34,141 nucleotides of DNA, taken from positions 1-34,141 of the forward strand of contig CANBOV010000028.1 in the NCBI GenBank assembly GCA_947371275.1. The letters are read 5' to 3'. Below are positions 1 through 8,229 of this stretch, in pieces. The stretch's first letter is position 1. Each line of letters begins with the position of its first letter. The notes beneath the pieces are model-generated. The model saw only the letters and a program-made list of their open reading frames with translations. It searched no databases and was not told where the DNA came from. The translations under genes and the position numbers were made by a program. The DNA comes from Flavobacteriaceae bacterium (GTDB lineage Bacteria; Bacteroidota; Bacteroidia; Flavobacteriales; Flavobacteriaceae).

Positions 1-1674
1 TTTTTGATCATTATCCTTTCGCTGCTGAGTACGTTTTATATTTACTCTATCAAGAAAGACACCCAAAATATACTGAAAGCGAATTATGAAACGTTGGAGT
101 ATTCGCGCAATATGCTATTGGCATTAGATAAAATGGAAGGTAATAAAGAACCGTTTATTACTGTTTTTGAAACTAATTTAAATAAACAATTAGCTAATAT
201 TACTGAAGTTGGTGAGGACAGAGCGACTTATAAACTGCGTGATAACTTTACCTTTTTAAAAGAGCACGCTGCCAACGATAGTTTAAAGTCGGTTATCCAT
301 CAGAATATTTTTGAGATTATGAAGCTCAATATGGATGCTATAAAACAAAAGAGTGATGTAGCTAAAAAGACCTCTGAACGAGCCAATACTTGGATTATAT
401 TCATTGGTACCTTTTGTTTTTTAATTGCGTTCAATTTGCTGATTAATTTACCAAATAACATTGCTAATCCTATCAAAGAATTAACTTCTAGTATTAAAGA
501 AATTGCCAATAAGAATTACTCTGAACGTGTTAATTTTTTAAATCACAACGAATATGGCGATTTGGCTCGGTCGTTTAATACCATGGCACAAAAACTACAG
601 GAGTATCACAGTAGTAATTTATCTAAACTACTATTTGAAAAGAAACGATTGGAAACTTTGATTAATAATATGAGAGATCCTATTATTGGTCTCGACCATC
701 AGGGCATTGTTTTATTTGTTAATAATGAAGCCTTAAAAATAATTGGATTAAAACAGGAAGAGGTACTCAGTAAAAGTGCTGTTGTTTTGGCTGAAAGTAA
801 TGATTTAATTAAATCATTATTGGAAAATTCTCCATATTTACATAAAGGAGATCCCATTAAAATTTTTGCACATGGTAAAGAAAGTTATTTCGAAAAAGAG
901 ACCTTAAACATAACCATAACGCCAACTGGGGAAGATCAAACGATTGATATTGGGGATGTGATAATTTTAAGAAACATAACCATTTTCAAAGAATTGGATT
1001 TTGCGAAAACCAATTTTATTGCTACGGTATCCCATGAATTGAAAACTCCGATTGCCTCTATAAAAATGAGTTTACAGTTGTTGGAAAATGAAACCACAGG
1101 AGTCGTTAATGAAGGTCAAAAACAACTACTAGATGGCATTAAAGAAGATAGTCAACGTTTATTGAAAATAACAGGAGAACTGCTTGAATTATCACAATTG
1201 GAAACGGGAAATATTCAATTAAAAATTGAAAAAAGCGATCCTTATCAGCTCGTTGACTATGCCGTAGAGGCCGTAAGAGTGCAAGCCGAGCAAAAGCAAA
1301 TTGAATTGGTCTATGAAGAAGCAGAAAATCTTCCCAATATAAAGGCAGATAGCGAAAAGACCTCTTGGGTATTGATTAATTTTTTGACAAATGCGATCCG
1401 CTATTCCTCAGAAAACAGTAAAATCATCATTAGGCTTAACGAAGAAAACCATTTTGTGACATTTAAAGTTATTGATACTGGTAAGGGAATTGATAATCGC
1501 TATAAAACCAAAATATTTGACAAATACTTTCAAATTCCGGGAAGTTATAAATCGGGAACCGGTTTAGGGTTGGCCATCAGTAAAGAATTTATTGAAGCGC
1601 AATCAGGCGCTATAGGATTGGACAGTCAGCTGGGTTTGGGTAGTACTTTTTATTTCAAATTACCTTTAGCCTAA
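1..1674 (+). CDS. Membrane sensor histidine kinase (HAMP-PAS-HisKA-HATPase), 5' end outside window
   Basis: The open frame runs in from the left edge, so the true start is upstream; a TTG at position 4 is only the first possible start visible. Numbering from that TTG, I see a first membrane helix at about 1-16, an extracytoplasmic mostly helical region of about 110 residues, a second helix at about 129-150, a HAMP linker, a PAS domain from about 215, then HisKA with the phospho-acceptor His in SHELKTPI, and an ATPase domain with N box (NFLTNAIRYS), DTGKGI and GTGLGLAIS. These are the features of an active autokinase that senses at the envelope and phosphorylates a response regulator. No partner regulator follows on the same strand. 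From memory this architecture resembles the kinase that accompanies a short KdpD in flavobacterial kdp loci; that link is weak and would need the upstream sequence. Confidence 0.9.
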   Translation, partial: FLIIILSLLSTFYIYSIKKDTQNILKANYETLEYSRNMLLALDKMEGNKEPFITVFETNLNKQLANITEVGEDRATYKLRDNFTFLKEHAANDSLKSVIHQNIFEIMKLNMDAIKQKSDVAKKTSERANTWIIFIGTFCFLIAFNLLINLPNNIANPIKELTSSIKEIANKNYSERVNFLNHNEYGDLARSFNTMAQKLQEYHSSNLSKLLFEKKRLETLINNMRDPIIGLDHQGIVLFVNNEALKIIGLKQEEVLSKSAVVLAESNDLIKSLLENSPYLHKGDPIKIFAHGKESYFEKETLNITITPTGEDQTIDIGDVIILRNITIFKELDFAKTNFIATVSHELKTPIASIKMSLQLLENETTGVVNEGQKQLLDGIKEDSQRLLKITGELLELSQLETGNIQLKIEKSDPYQLVDYAVEAVRVQAEQKQIELVYEEAENLPNIKADSEKTSWVLINFLTNAIRYSSENSKIIIRLNEENHFVTFKVIDTGKGIDNRYKTKIFDKYFQIPGSYKSGTGLGLAISKEFIEAQSGAIGLDSQLGLGSTFYFKLPLA

Positions 1675-1830
1675 TTTGAGTAAAAGTATTTAACTTCCCA
1701 TACATAGGCCTTCCCTCCTATCAAAATGACACACTAAAAGGAATACGGTACTTGTGACATAGTTTGGTATGTTATTAAGAACGCATGCATTATAAATCTT
1801 CGTATCGAAATACTGTTTGATGGCTATGCA

Positions 1831-2220
1831 TTATCCGATTGTTTCCGGATGACGTTCTTTCAGTTTTAACACCCCTTCGATGTTTAAGGGTTTGCCTAAG
1901 TAGCCTTTCAAGATAGGATAACGTTTGGCGGTTTGGCGGTCTTTGTTGTTTAAGGAGGAGGTTACGATATAGATGCTTAAGCCTTCTTTCCTGATGTTTT
2001 TGTCTTTTATGAGTTCGTCCAAAAACTCAAACCCATTCATTTCGGGCATGTTGATGTCTAAAAAAACCATTTGTGGGTCTGAATCACTAGTCTTGAAATA
2101 CTCCAACGCTTTTATCCCCGAGCTAAAAATATCAATAGTTTCGGCTTCCGCTACTTTTTGGATGACTCTTTTATGCACTAGATTGATGATGGGATCATCA
2201 TCGATGAGTATGTATTTCAT
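1831..2220 (-). CDS. Single-domain response regulator (CheY-like receiver)
   Basis: This 129-residue protein is one receiver domain with no output domain. The acidic pocket is the DDD at residues 7-9, the phospho-acceptor is Asp55 in FLDINMPEMNG, the switch Thr/Ser lies in IVTSS, and the conserved Lys is Lys110 in LGKPL. The start ATG at 2218-2220 sits two bases after the stop of the PAS histidine kinase, so the two are almost certainly one transcript and a cognate pair. Receivers of this kind, paired with a PAS kinase, are common in Flavobacteria and act by protein interaction or in a phosphorelay rather than by binding DNA. The target is not apparent. Confidence 0.93.
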   Translation of the reverse strand: MKYILIDDDPIINLVHKRVIQKVAEAETIDIFSSGIKALEYFKTSDSDPQMVFLDINMPEMNGFEFLDELIKDKNIRKEGLSIYIVTSSLNNKDRQTAKRYPILKGYLGKPLNIEGVLKLKERHPETIG

Positions 2221-2222
2221 GA

Positions 2223-3830
2223 TTACAGTTTGTTTATAGGTAATAGTATATCAAACTCACTTCCAACACCGAGTTTGGATTTTAGTTTTATTTTGCCATT
2301 CAATCGTTCCATTATTTCTTTACAAATATAGAGTCCGAGTCCGGTGCCCACACTAGCGCTAGAGCCTCTATAGAACATGTCAAATACCTTTGGCATACTG
2401 GTTTTAGAGATGCCTATCCCGTTATCGATGATGCGCATGGTGATGGTTTTGCCTTTTTGGGACATGTGGAATTTTATAAAAGGCTTGGCTGTATCGCTTT
2501 TGTATTTAATGGCATTTCCAATCATGTTTTTCAATAAGGTACTCATTCTAAACTTATCGGTAACGATGCTGTCCTCTCCATCGGTTTGGTATTCCAACTC
2601 GATTTGTGAATCAGTTGAGAACTTGATGTCACTATAGATTTCGTGTACCAATTCTTTAATATTAATGCGATCTAATTTGACTTCTAAACGCGAATTTCGA
2701 GAGTAATCTAAGATGTCTTGGATTGAGTTATCCATGCGGTTGGCACTGCTTTCAATTAGCGAGATGTACTCGGTGGTTGCAGGATTTAACTCCGCAAAAT
2801 TGATTAGGGAAATTAATCCTTTTATGGAAAGCAATGGGGCTCTTAAATCGTGGGAAACGCGGTACACAAAATTATCTAACTCTGAATTTACTTTAATCAA
2901 TTCGTTGTTCTTTTTCACCAAATCCAATTGGGCGAAGTTTAACTCGGTAATATCCACTCCGGAAACAATGATGTATTCCAGTACCCCATCTGTATAAAAA
3001 GGCATAATCGTTTTTAATAATTCGGTTTGGGTAGTGTCAGATACTATGGTTTCATTATACTTGACCGTGGTTTTACTTTTTACCCCTTGACGAATATGGA
3101 AAATTAAGTGCTCCACAAAGGATTGATTTTCAATCTCTGCAATCACGATGTCGTAAAGTGAATGAAACAAGTATTTTTTCCAAAATGGCTGACTGGCTAG
3201 CATGGACTCATTGTAATAAATCAGCTCACTGGCCGCATTGAAAATCAAAACCTTATTAGGCATATTGTTTAAGATACTTTCATAAAAAAGTTTGAGGGCT
3301 TTAATTTTTTCATGGGCTGCCTTTTGTTCCGTGATATCAACAGAGTTTCCAACTAATCGTATCACTCGACCACGACTGTCTTTTTCCCCTATAGTAAGCG
3401 TTTTTAAAAAACGGATGGACTTGTCATTGGCCCGAATGATTCGGTATTCTTGTTCGAAACTATCAATTTCCAAATTCATTATTTTATTTTGGTTGGCCAT
3501 CACCTCTTTTTTATCTGCAGGATAAATAGCGTCCCTCCAAAAAGTAAAGAAATTAGTTCCTACTTTGCTATTCTCTACTCCATATTGCTCGATCAAGATG
3601 TCATTCCACGTAGCGACTTTAGTCTCTCGATCCCATTCCCATATACCGATTTGAGATTTATTTACAATCAACTCATGATCCCGTTTGTCCTGAACATTTT
3701 TAAGTTGTTGTTCTATAGTGGAGAACCGGGTCACCCGCAGTTGCATTTCCTGGTATTCTTTTACTAGTGATTCTCTTTTACTTAAAGCTTTCACTGTATT
3801 TGCTTTAGGGTAGTTTAATGTATTCTTCAT
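2223..3830 (-). CDS. Cytoplasmic PAS-domain sensor histidine kinase
   Basis: No membrane segment is visible, so this is a soluble kinase. From the N terminus there is a coiled stretch, a PAS_3-type domain (GIWEWD through VDITEQK), a second PAS-like domain (ILNNMPNKVLIFNA through VSGVDITEL), a short helical linker, HisKA with the acceptor His in YRVSHDLRAPL, and an ATPase domain with MIGNAIKYK, DNGIGIS and GTGLGLYICKEIM. I chose the ATG at 3828-3830 (protein MKNTLNYP). The frame stays open to an ATG at 3899 that would add 23 residues, but those look like untranslated leader rather than domain sequence. The start choice is moderately secure. The gene is followed two bases later by its probable partner receiver. 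The PAS domains would sense an intracellular ligand or redox state; the signal is unknown. Confidence 0.92.
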   Translation of the reverse strand: MKNTLNYPKANTVKALSKRESLVKEYQEMQLRVTRFSTIEQQLKNVQDKRDHELIVNKSQIGIWEWDRETKVATWNDILIEQYGVENSKVGTNFFTFWRDAIYPADKKEVMANQNKIMNLEIDSFEQEYRIIRANDKSIRFLKTLTIGEKDSRGRVIRLVGNSVDITEQKAAHEKIKALKLFYESILNNMPNKVLIFNAASELIYYNESMLASQPFWKKYLFHSLYDIVIAEIENQSFVEHLIFHIRQGVKSKTTVKYNETIVSDTTQTELLKTIMPFYTDGVLEYIIVSGVDITELNFAQLDLVKKNNELIKVNSELDNFVYRVSHDLRAPLLSIKGLISLINFAELNPATTEYISLIESSANRMDNSIQDILDYSRNSRLEVKLDRINIKELVHEIYSDIKFSTDSQIELEYQTDGEDSIVTDKFRMSTLLKNMIGNAIKYKSDTAKPFIKFHMSQKGKTITMRIIDNGIGISKTSMPKVFDMFYRGSSASVGTGLGLYICKEIMERLNGKIKLKSKLGVGSEFDILLPINKL

Positions 3831-4192
3831 TTGTAAATATCGTTTAACGCAGTAGGCCTTACTTTTTGTTAATAGGACCAACAAATTACAACCTTTCATC
3901 GAAGGTCGTCATGATATTTCGTTGAACAACAGTTAGGTATAGCCAAATGATAGCTTAGTTTACGCGAAAACACTCTTACATTACCATTAATCAACAGTAA
4001 TTAATTCATCTGTTTTAAAAAAGTATCGTTCAATGGAATTCAGAAAAAATAACCAGTCTTTCTTTTCTAATTATATAAGCGCCTATAAGGAACAAAAAAA
4101 AGGCTTAACCGAAGTTAAGCCTTCTCTATAAAGGTAAAAGTCTGTTAAGACATAATCTTATAAATGGAAGTTGATGCTACTTTTAGGAAAAA
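3831..4192. other. Intergenic region between kinase and small membrane gene
   Basis: This gap of about 360 bases holds the terminator of the small membrane protein gene (listed separately) and the likely promoter region of the minus-strand kinase. I find no exact TAnnTTTG box on the minus strand; only near matches are present around 3900 and 3950. No further gene is supported here. Confidence 0.5.
4094..4122 (-). terminator. Rho-independent terminator with UUCG tetraloop
   Basis: On the minus strand the arms AGGCTTAAC and GTTAAGCCT form a perfect 9-bp stem (4122-4101) closed by a TTCG loop with a C-G closing pair, the very stable cUUCGg type. It is followed directly by seven more T (4100-4094). 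It lies about 70 bases after the stop of the small membrane protein gene and would end the AraC/membrane protein transcript. Confidence 0.88.
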
Positions 4193-4435
4193 CTATTTAG
4201 AATTCGTCATAAATGCCAGCACAAACATGGTCGCCACTAGTAATAAGTGAATTATTAACACCGCTTTTTGCCACATAGGGCGGTCATCCCATTTTTGTTC
4301 GGTGTTGAAAGGATCAAAAGCTAAACCAATACCCATAGAGGCTGCTGCTTGCATATACTCTTTTGAAATTAAAGCTTGATAGAGACCTAAAAGTAAAAAT
4401 CCGACGTACAGATATTTGTTAAAAGATGTTTTCAT
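4193..4435 (-). CDS. Small integral membrane protein, two predicted helices
   Basis: From the ATG at 4433-4435 (MKTSFNKY) the product is 80 residues. The frame is open to 4480, but the extra 15 residues precede an ordinary start and are probably leader. Two hydrophobic stretches are visible: about residues 8-20 (YVGFLLLGLYQAL), plus a weaker region around AAASMGIGLAF, and about 58-76 (AVLIIHLLLVATMFVLAFM). Between them is a short polar loop with KWDDRP. I do not recognise the family. It lies 63 bases downstream of the AraC-type regulator on the same strand and upstream of a strong terminator, so the two are probably cotranscribed and the regulator may control it. Confidence 0.75.
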   Translation of the reverse strand: MKTSFNKYLYVGFLLLGLYQALISKEYMQAAASMGIGLAFDPFNTEQKWDDRPMWQKAVLIIHLLLVATMFVLAFMTNSK

Positions 4436-4498
4436 GTGTTCTAAATTTTTTTCCAAAGTAACATCAATGAAAACTATCAAAATTGTATTAAAAGGACA

Positions 4499-5314
4499 CT
4501 ATAAAATTTCCCACACTATTTTTTCACCGTCCACCAAGCTCACTTCCTTGAAGAATATTTTCGGATTGTGACTAGTGAGCCGCTTAAACTCCTTTATAAA
4601 ATAAGATTGGTCAAAATAATGGTGCTCATACGAGAGGGCTGTTAAGGATTTCAACTCCTTGCTGTTGAGTTTTGAAGCCATAGCATTTCTAAACCTTACG
4701 ATGCGGCGGTAGTCTACCGGGGAACACCCCATATACTTGGTAAAATGCCTTTGAAAGGTTTTTAGGGAATACCCAAGCAGCCCTGCTATCTCTGTAACCG
4801 TATAGTTTAATTCGTTATTTTCCAGCAGCGGTAAGGAATGCTCCATTGCCAAAAAAGCTTGATTCTCCTCCAAATCGGCCAACAAAAAATCCTCTAACGC
4901 AACTAAAGGGTCTGCTGCTTGAAACATTTTGGTTCCAAACAGTTCCCAATGGGCATTTATATAAGGTTGCGAAAAATTGGGCGCAATGGCAAAATACGGT
5001 TCCCTAATGAACCGATTCAATCCCATAGGTTTAAAAACAATAGAGACCTCTTGCAACCTCCCTTCATATTGCACTAAGACTGGATTCATGTACTTGCCTA
5101 ATAGTTCCAAATGAACTCCAGTATCATGACTCCCTTCTACGGCCACCTCAAAATCATGGCGATGTAAAACCGCCCCCTTAAAAAAAGCAATACTGGTATG
5201 ATAATGTGGAAAAGCCAAATACTTGAACCTCTCTGGGGTAGTTTTATTAAACACGTAAAAGCATTCAATATACTTCTGAAGGATTGGGGATTGAGGAACT
5301 ATAGTTTTGATCAC
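4499..5314 (-). CDS. AraC-family transcriptional regulator
   Basis: This 271-residue protein has an N-terminal ligand/dimer domain of the DUF6597 sort (opening PILQKYIECFYVF is typical). A C-terminal AraC DNA-binding region covers about residues 160-255: the first helix-turn-helix is around YTVTEIAGLLGYSLKTFQRHF and the second around FDQSYFIKEFKRLTSHNP, with the usual P-x3-RR-x2-R-F junction (PVDYRRIVRFRNA). The only fitting start is GTG at 5312-5314, since the next Met lies deep in the domain. A TAGATTTG box ends eight bases upstream, so the transcript would have almost no leader. It is followed by the small membrane protein gene. Confidence 0.9.
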   Translation of the reverse strand: MIKTIVPQSPILQKYIECFYVFNKTTPERFKYLAFPHYHTSIAFFKGAVLHRHDFEVAVEGSHDTGVHLELLGKYMNPVLVQYEGRLQEVSIVFKPMGLNRFIREPYFAIAPNFSQPYINAHWELFGTKMFQAADPLVALEDFLLADLEENQAFLAMEHSLPLLENNELNYTVTEIAGLLGYSLKTFQRHFTKYMGCSPVDYRRIVRFRNAMASKLNSKELKSLTALSYEHHYFDQSYFIKEFKRLTSHNPKIFFKEVSLVDGEKIVWEIL

Positions 5315-5321
5315 TTTACTA

Positions 5322-5329
5322 CAAATCTA
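5322..5329 (-). promoter_or_regulatory. Bacteroidota -7 promoter box for the AraC-type gene
   Basis: On the minus strand the octamer TAGATTTG matches the Bacteroidota -7 consensus TAnnTTTG exactly and lies eight bases before the GTG start. A possible -33 TTG lies 15 bases upstream, slightly closer than usual. Transcription would begin at or next to the start codon. Confidence 0.55.
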
Positions 5330-5641
5330 ATAGTTAAAAATAAACAAAAAATAAAATATATCTCCTTTATCTCTCCATCAAAATTAGGTCAAACCTTCGC
5401 GCCTTTCTTTTGCTGGGAGCGACCACTGCGGTAGTAGTCGCTTTCAACGAATTTAACGAACTAAATTTCTTGCTGTTTAACCGACACGAGCAACCCTCCT
5501 CCTACTATCAAATTCTTATTTAAAATATCATGGATTGTTTTTTAGCAATTACATATCAGCTCTTTATGTGATTTTCATTAGTAGTGCCAACAAATAATTT
5601 AAAGTTTTTAAAGGATAAAACTAATTTGGTTTACAAATTAA
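5330..5641. other. Intergenic region between divergent regulators, with imperfect hairpin
   Basis: No gene is supported in this stretch. At 5419-5441 there is an imperfect hairpin: GCGAC pairs with GTCGC, then a C/A mismatch, then ACT pairs with AGT around a five-base loop. It lacks a T-run on either strand and is not a convincing terminator; it may be a leftover of a small intergenic repeat. A GTG at 5584 opens the frame of the sigma-54 activator, but that N-terminal extension is not domain-like. Confidence 0.4.
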
Positions 5642-5658
5642 TTTCCATTTTGTGGAAA
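5642..5658. promoter_or_regulatory. Palindrome copy A, TTTCCA-N5-TGGAAA, upstream of the sigma-54 activator gene
   Basis: This is a perfect inverted repeat of TTTCCA (5642-5647) and TGGAAA (5653-5658) with five bases between. It ends five bases before the TATTTTTG box of the activator gene. The same palindrome with the same spacer length occurs in front of each of the three polysaccharide units. I infer it is the binding site of the activator and that here it serves autoregulation, since no TGGC-type sigma-54 element lies between it and the gene. Confidence 0.7.
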
Positions 5659-5663
5659 AAAAA

Positions 5664-5671
5664 TATTTTTG
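5664..5671 (+). promoter_or_regulatory. -7 promoter box of the activator-FIST-kinase operon
   Basis: TATTTTTG is an exact match to TAnnTTTG, placed 41 bases before the ATG at 5713. No clear -33 TTG is seen at the usual distance; that region is occupied by palindrome copy A, which suggests that binding there would affect polymerase access. Confidence 0.6.
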
Positions 5672-5712
5672 TGAATTATTTTCCCTACATTAGTTACTCC
5701 AAATCGTTAAAC

Positions 5713-7068
5713 ATGAATTCATTAAAAATTCACATTGTTGAAGATGATTCGTTTTTTGGAGAAACTTTAAAATATTATTTAAAGTTAAATCCCGATTACG
5801 AAGTACAACTTTTTCAAACAGGGAAAGAGTGTATCGATAATCTCTACCTTAAACCTGATATCATTTGTTTAGACTTTGGATTACCTGATATTCCTGGGGA
5901 CATTCTCCTTAAGAAGATAAAGGATATCAACAATAAAATTCCCATCATTATCATTAGCGGTCAAGAAGAAATAGAAGTTGCTGTCAACTTTTTAAAAGAA
6001 GGGGCAAATGATTATATTACTAAAAATGACCATTCTAAAGAATTGCTATGGAATTCGATACTTAAAATACGAGAAAATCTAAGTTTAGTTAATGAAGTAG
6101 AAGAACTTAAGGAAAAACTAGAGCAAAAATTTACTTTTGAAAATTCTATTATAGGAAAAAGTGATGTTATTAAAGCCGTTTTCAATAAAATTAACAAGGC
6201 GCTTACAACTAACATTAATGTCTCTATAACCGGCGAAACTGGTACTGGTAAAGAAGTAGTTGCCAAAGCGATTCACTATAATTCTGATAAGAAAAGCAAA
6301 CCATTTGTTGCCATAAATATGGCTGCCATTCCTAAAGAATTAGTCGAAAGCGAGTTTTTTGGGCATGAAAAAGGGGCGTTCACAGGTGCTGACAGCCGAA
6401 AAACAGGAAAATTTGAGCAAGCAAATGGAGGTACTATATTCTTAGATGAAATTGCTGAACTTGACTTGAATTTACAAAGTAAATTATTGCGGGTTATACA
6501 GGAACGAGAAGTTACCCGATTAGGTGGTAATGAGCCTATAAAATTTAATGCCCGTTTGATAATTGCCACCCATAAAGATTTGGCTCAAGAAGTAAAGAAA
6601 GGTAATTTTAGAGAGGATTTATATTATCGAATTATTGGATTACCCATTGAGTTACCTCCCTTGCGAGAGCGAGGTAGTGATACCATTTTACTAGCAAAAC
6701 ATTTCATGGACTTGTTTGTCAAGGAAAATAAAATGAAACCGATTTCGTTTGCAAAAGAATCCCTAGACAAATTGAACAAATATGCATTTCCTGGTAATAT
6801 ACGCGAACTTAAATCGGTGGTAGATTTAGCCTGTGTGATGTGTGATGGTAAAGAAGTTCAACCTGATGATTTGATTTTTTCTAGTGTAAGTGATACTAAT
6901 TTTTTTCTATCGGAAGAAAAAACACTTAAAGAATATACCAATGATATCATCCTTCATTATTTAAAGAAGAACAATAATGATGTATTAAAGACTGCTAAAA
7001 AACTAGATATTGGAAAATCAACCATCTATAATTTAATTCAAACTTTAGAAACTAAGAACAACAATTAA
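5713..7068 (+). CDS. Sigma-54-dependent response regulator (NtrC-type activator)
   Basis: Using the ATG at 5713 (MNSLKIHIVEDD) the protein has 451 residues; the frame is open back to a GTG at 5584 but that extension has no domain character. Receiver domain 1-120 has acidic pair Asp11/Asp12, phospho-acceptor Asp54 and Lys104. The AAA+ domain at about 145-380 has Walker A GETGTGKE (174-181), the sigma-54 contact loop GAFTGA (221-226) intact, Walker B TIFLDE (241-246) and the arginine-finger region (FREDLYYRI). A Fis-type helix-turn-helix is at about 415-446. It should bind upstream sites, hydrolyse ATP and open sigma-54 promoters when phosphorylated. It heads an operon with the FIST and hybrid kinase genes and directly precedes the polysaccharide locus, whose three units carry a common palindrome and TGGC elements. 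It is the probable master regulator of that locus. Confidence 0.95.
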   Translation: MNSLKIHIVEDDSFFGETLKYYLKLNPDYEVQLFQTGKECIDNLYLKPDIICLDFGLPDIPGDILLKKIKDINNKIPIIIISGQEEIEVAVNFLKEGANDYITKNDHSKELLWNSILKIRENLSLVNEVEELKEKLEQKFTFENSIIGKSDVIKAVFNKINKALTTNINVSITGETGTGKEVVAKAIHYNSDKKSKPFVAINMAAIPKELVESEFFGHEKGAFTGADSRKTGKFEQANGGTIFLDEIAELDLNLQSKLLRVIQEREVTRLGGNEPIKFNARLIIATHKDLAQEVKKGNFREDLYYRIIGLPIELPPLRERGSDTILLAKHFMDLFVKENKMKPISFAKESLDKLNKYAFPGNIRELKSVVDLACVMCDGKEVQPDDLIFSSVSDTNFFLSEEKTLKEYTNDIILHYLKKNNNDVLKTAKKLDIGKSTIYNLIQTLETKNNN

Positions 7069-7084
7069 CCTAAAACCGTATTGT

Positions 7085-8227
7085 ATGAAAGTTGCCCAAA
7101 TTTTATATAAAAATGAAGCTTTTATCGTAGGTAAAAACGAAGAAAATTTAGATTTTAACGATGCCCAATTAGTTTTGGGATTTGGTTCCAGTGCCTTAGT
7201 ATCCCAACAAAAGTCTTTTGATGCTTTAAAAAGCAAATTTCCAAACGCTCAAATTGCCTTATGTTCCTCTGCAGGAGAAATTTATGACATCACTGTTTTA
7301 GATGATACTATCTCAGTAGTAGCGATGGCCTTTTCTTCCTCAAGTATACAAGCGACAGAAATAAATGTTGACGACTTTTTAAATAGTTTCGACGCTGGGA
7401 ATTCTTTAATTCAAAATCTTCCTTCAGATAATTTAAAGATGGTTTTTGTTCTTTCTGATGGGGGGAAAGTAAACGGAAGTGAACTGGTAAAAGGCATGAA
7501 TTCAGTCAAAAAAGATGAATTATTAATCACTGGTGGATTAGCAGGAGATGGAACTAAGTTTGAGAAAACTTTTGTTGGACTAAATAAACTTCCCGAAGTA
7601 GGAAAAATTATTGCCATTGGATTTTATGGAGATAAATTAGAATTATCACATGGCTCGATTGGTGGTTGGGAAAGTTTTGGATTGGAGCGCACCGTTACCA
7701 AATCTAAGAACAATGTTCTTTATGAAATCGATCATAAAAATGCTTTGGATTTATATAAAGATTATTTAGGAAAATATGCTGCAGAACTGCCTGGTTCTGC
7801 CTTATTATTTCCCTTGTCCATAAAACTTAATGAAAATCAAGAAACTATCGTTAGAACAATTCTTTCTATTGATGAAAAAACTCAATCGATGACATTTGCT
7901 GGTGATATTCCAGAGGGCAGTAAAGTTAGATTTATGAAAGCTAATTTTGATCGATTAATTGATGCGGCACATGTTGCCGCCACCAATTGCTTAGCAATGA
8001 ATAAATCAAAGGCCAAAGTAGCATTATTAATAAGTTGCGTTGGAAGAAAAATAATTTTAAGTAATAGAATAGACGAAGAAATTGAAGCTGTTTCGGAAGT
8101 TTTTGGAGAAAAAACCTTACTTACTGGTTTCTATTCTTATGGTGAAATATCTCCGTTAAAGCCTTTATCTAATTGTGAATTACACAACCAAACTATGACC
8201 ATAACTTGTATTAATGAATTAGATTAA
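7085..8227 (+). CDS. FIST domain sensory protein
   Basis: This 380-residue soluble protein has the two parts of FIST proteins. The N-terminal FIST region is at about 30-215, with the typical CSSAGEI, VLSDGG and TGGLAGDG segments. The C-terminal FIST_C region is at about 220-375, with PGSALLFPL and the closing TGFYSYGEISP signature. FIST domains are thought to bind small molecules such as amino acids and are often encoded beside histidine kinases or diguanylate cyclases. The gene starts 16 bases after the sigma-54 activator and stops two bases before the hybrid kinase, so it is in the same operon and probably presents a ligand to that kinase. No signal peptide or membrane segment is seen, so sensing is cytoplasmic. 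The ligand cannot be read from the sequence. Confidence 0.93.
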   Translation: MKVAQILYKNEAFIVGKNEENLDFNDAQLVLGFGSSALVSQQKSFDALKSKFPNAQIALCSSAGEIYDITVLDDTISVVAMAFSSSSIQATEINVDDFLNSFDAGNSLIQNLPSDNLKMVFVLSDGGKVNGSELVKGMNSVKKDELLITGGLAGDGTKFEKTFVGLNKLPEVGKIIAIGFYGDKLELSHGSIGGWESFGLERTVTKSKNNVLYEIDHKNALDLYKDYLGKYAAELPGSALLFPLSIKLNENQETIVRTILSIDEKTQSMTFAGDIPEGSKVRFMKANFDRLIDAAHVAATNCLAMNKSKAKVALLISCVGRKIILSNRIDEEIEAVSEVFGEKTLLTGFYSYGEISPLKPLSNCELHNQTMTITCINELD

Positions 8228-8229
8228 TT

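Noticed and set aside
5419..5441. Hairpin as a terminator
   Set aside because: The stem has a mismatch and no T-run follows on either strand.
5584..5712. N-terminal extension of the sigma-54 activator from GTG at 5584
   Set aside because: It would cover the palindrome and the -7 box, and the receiver domain begins normally at the ATG at 5713.
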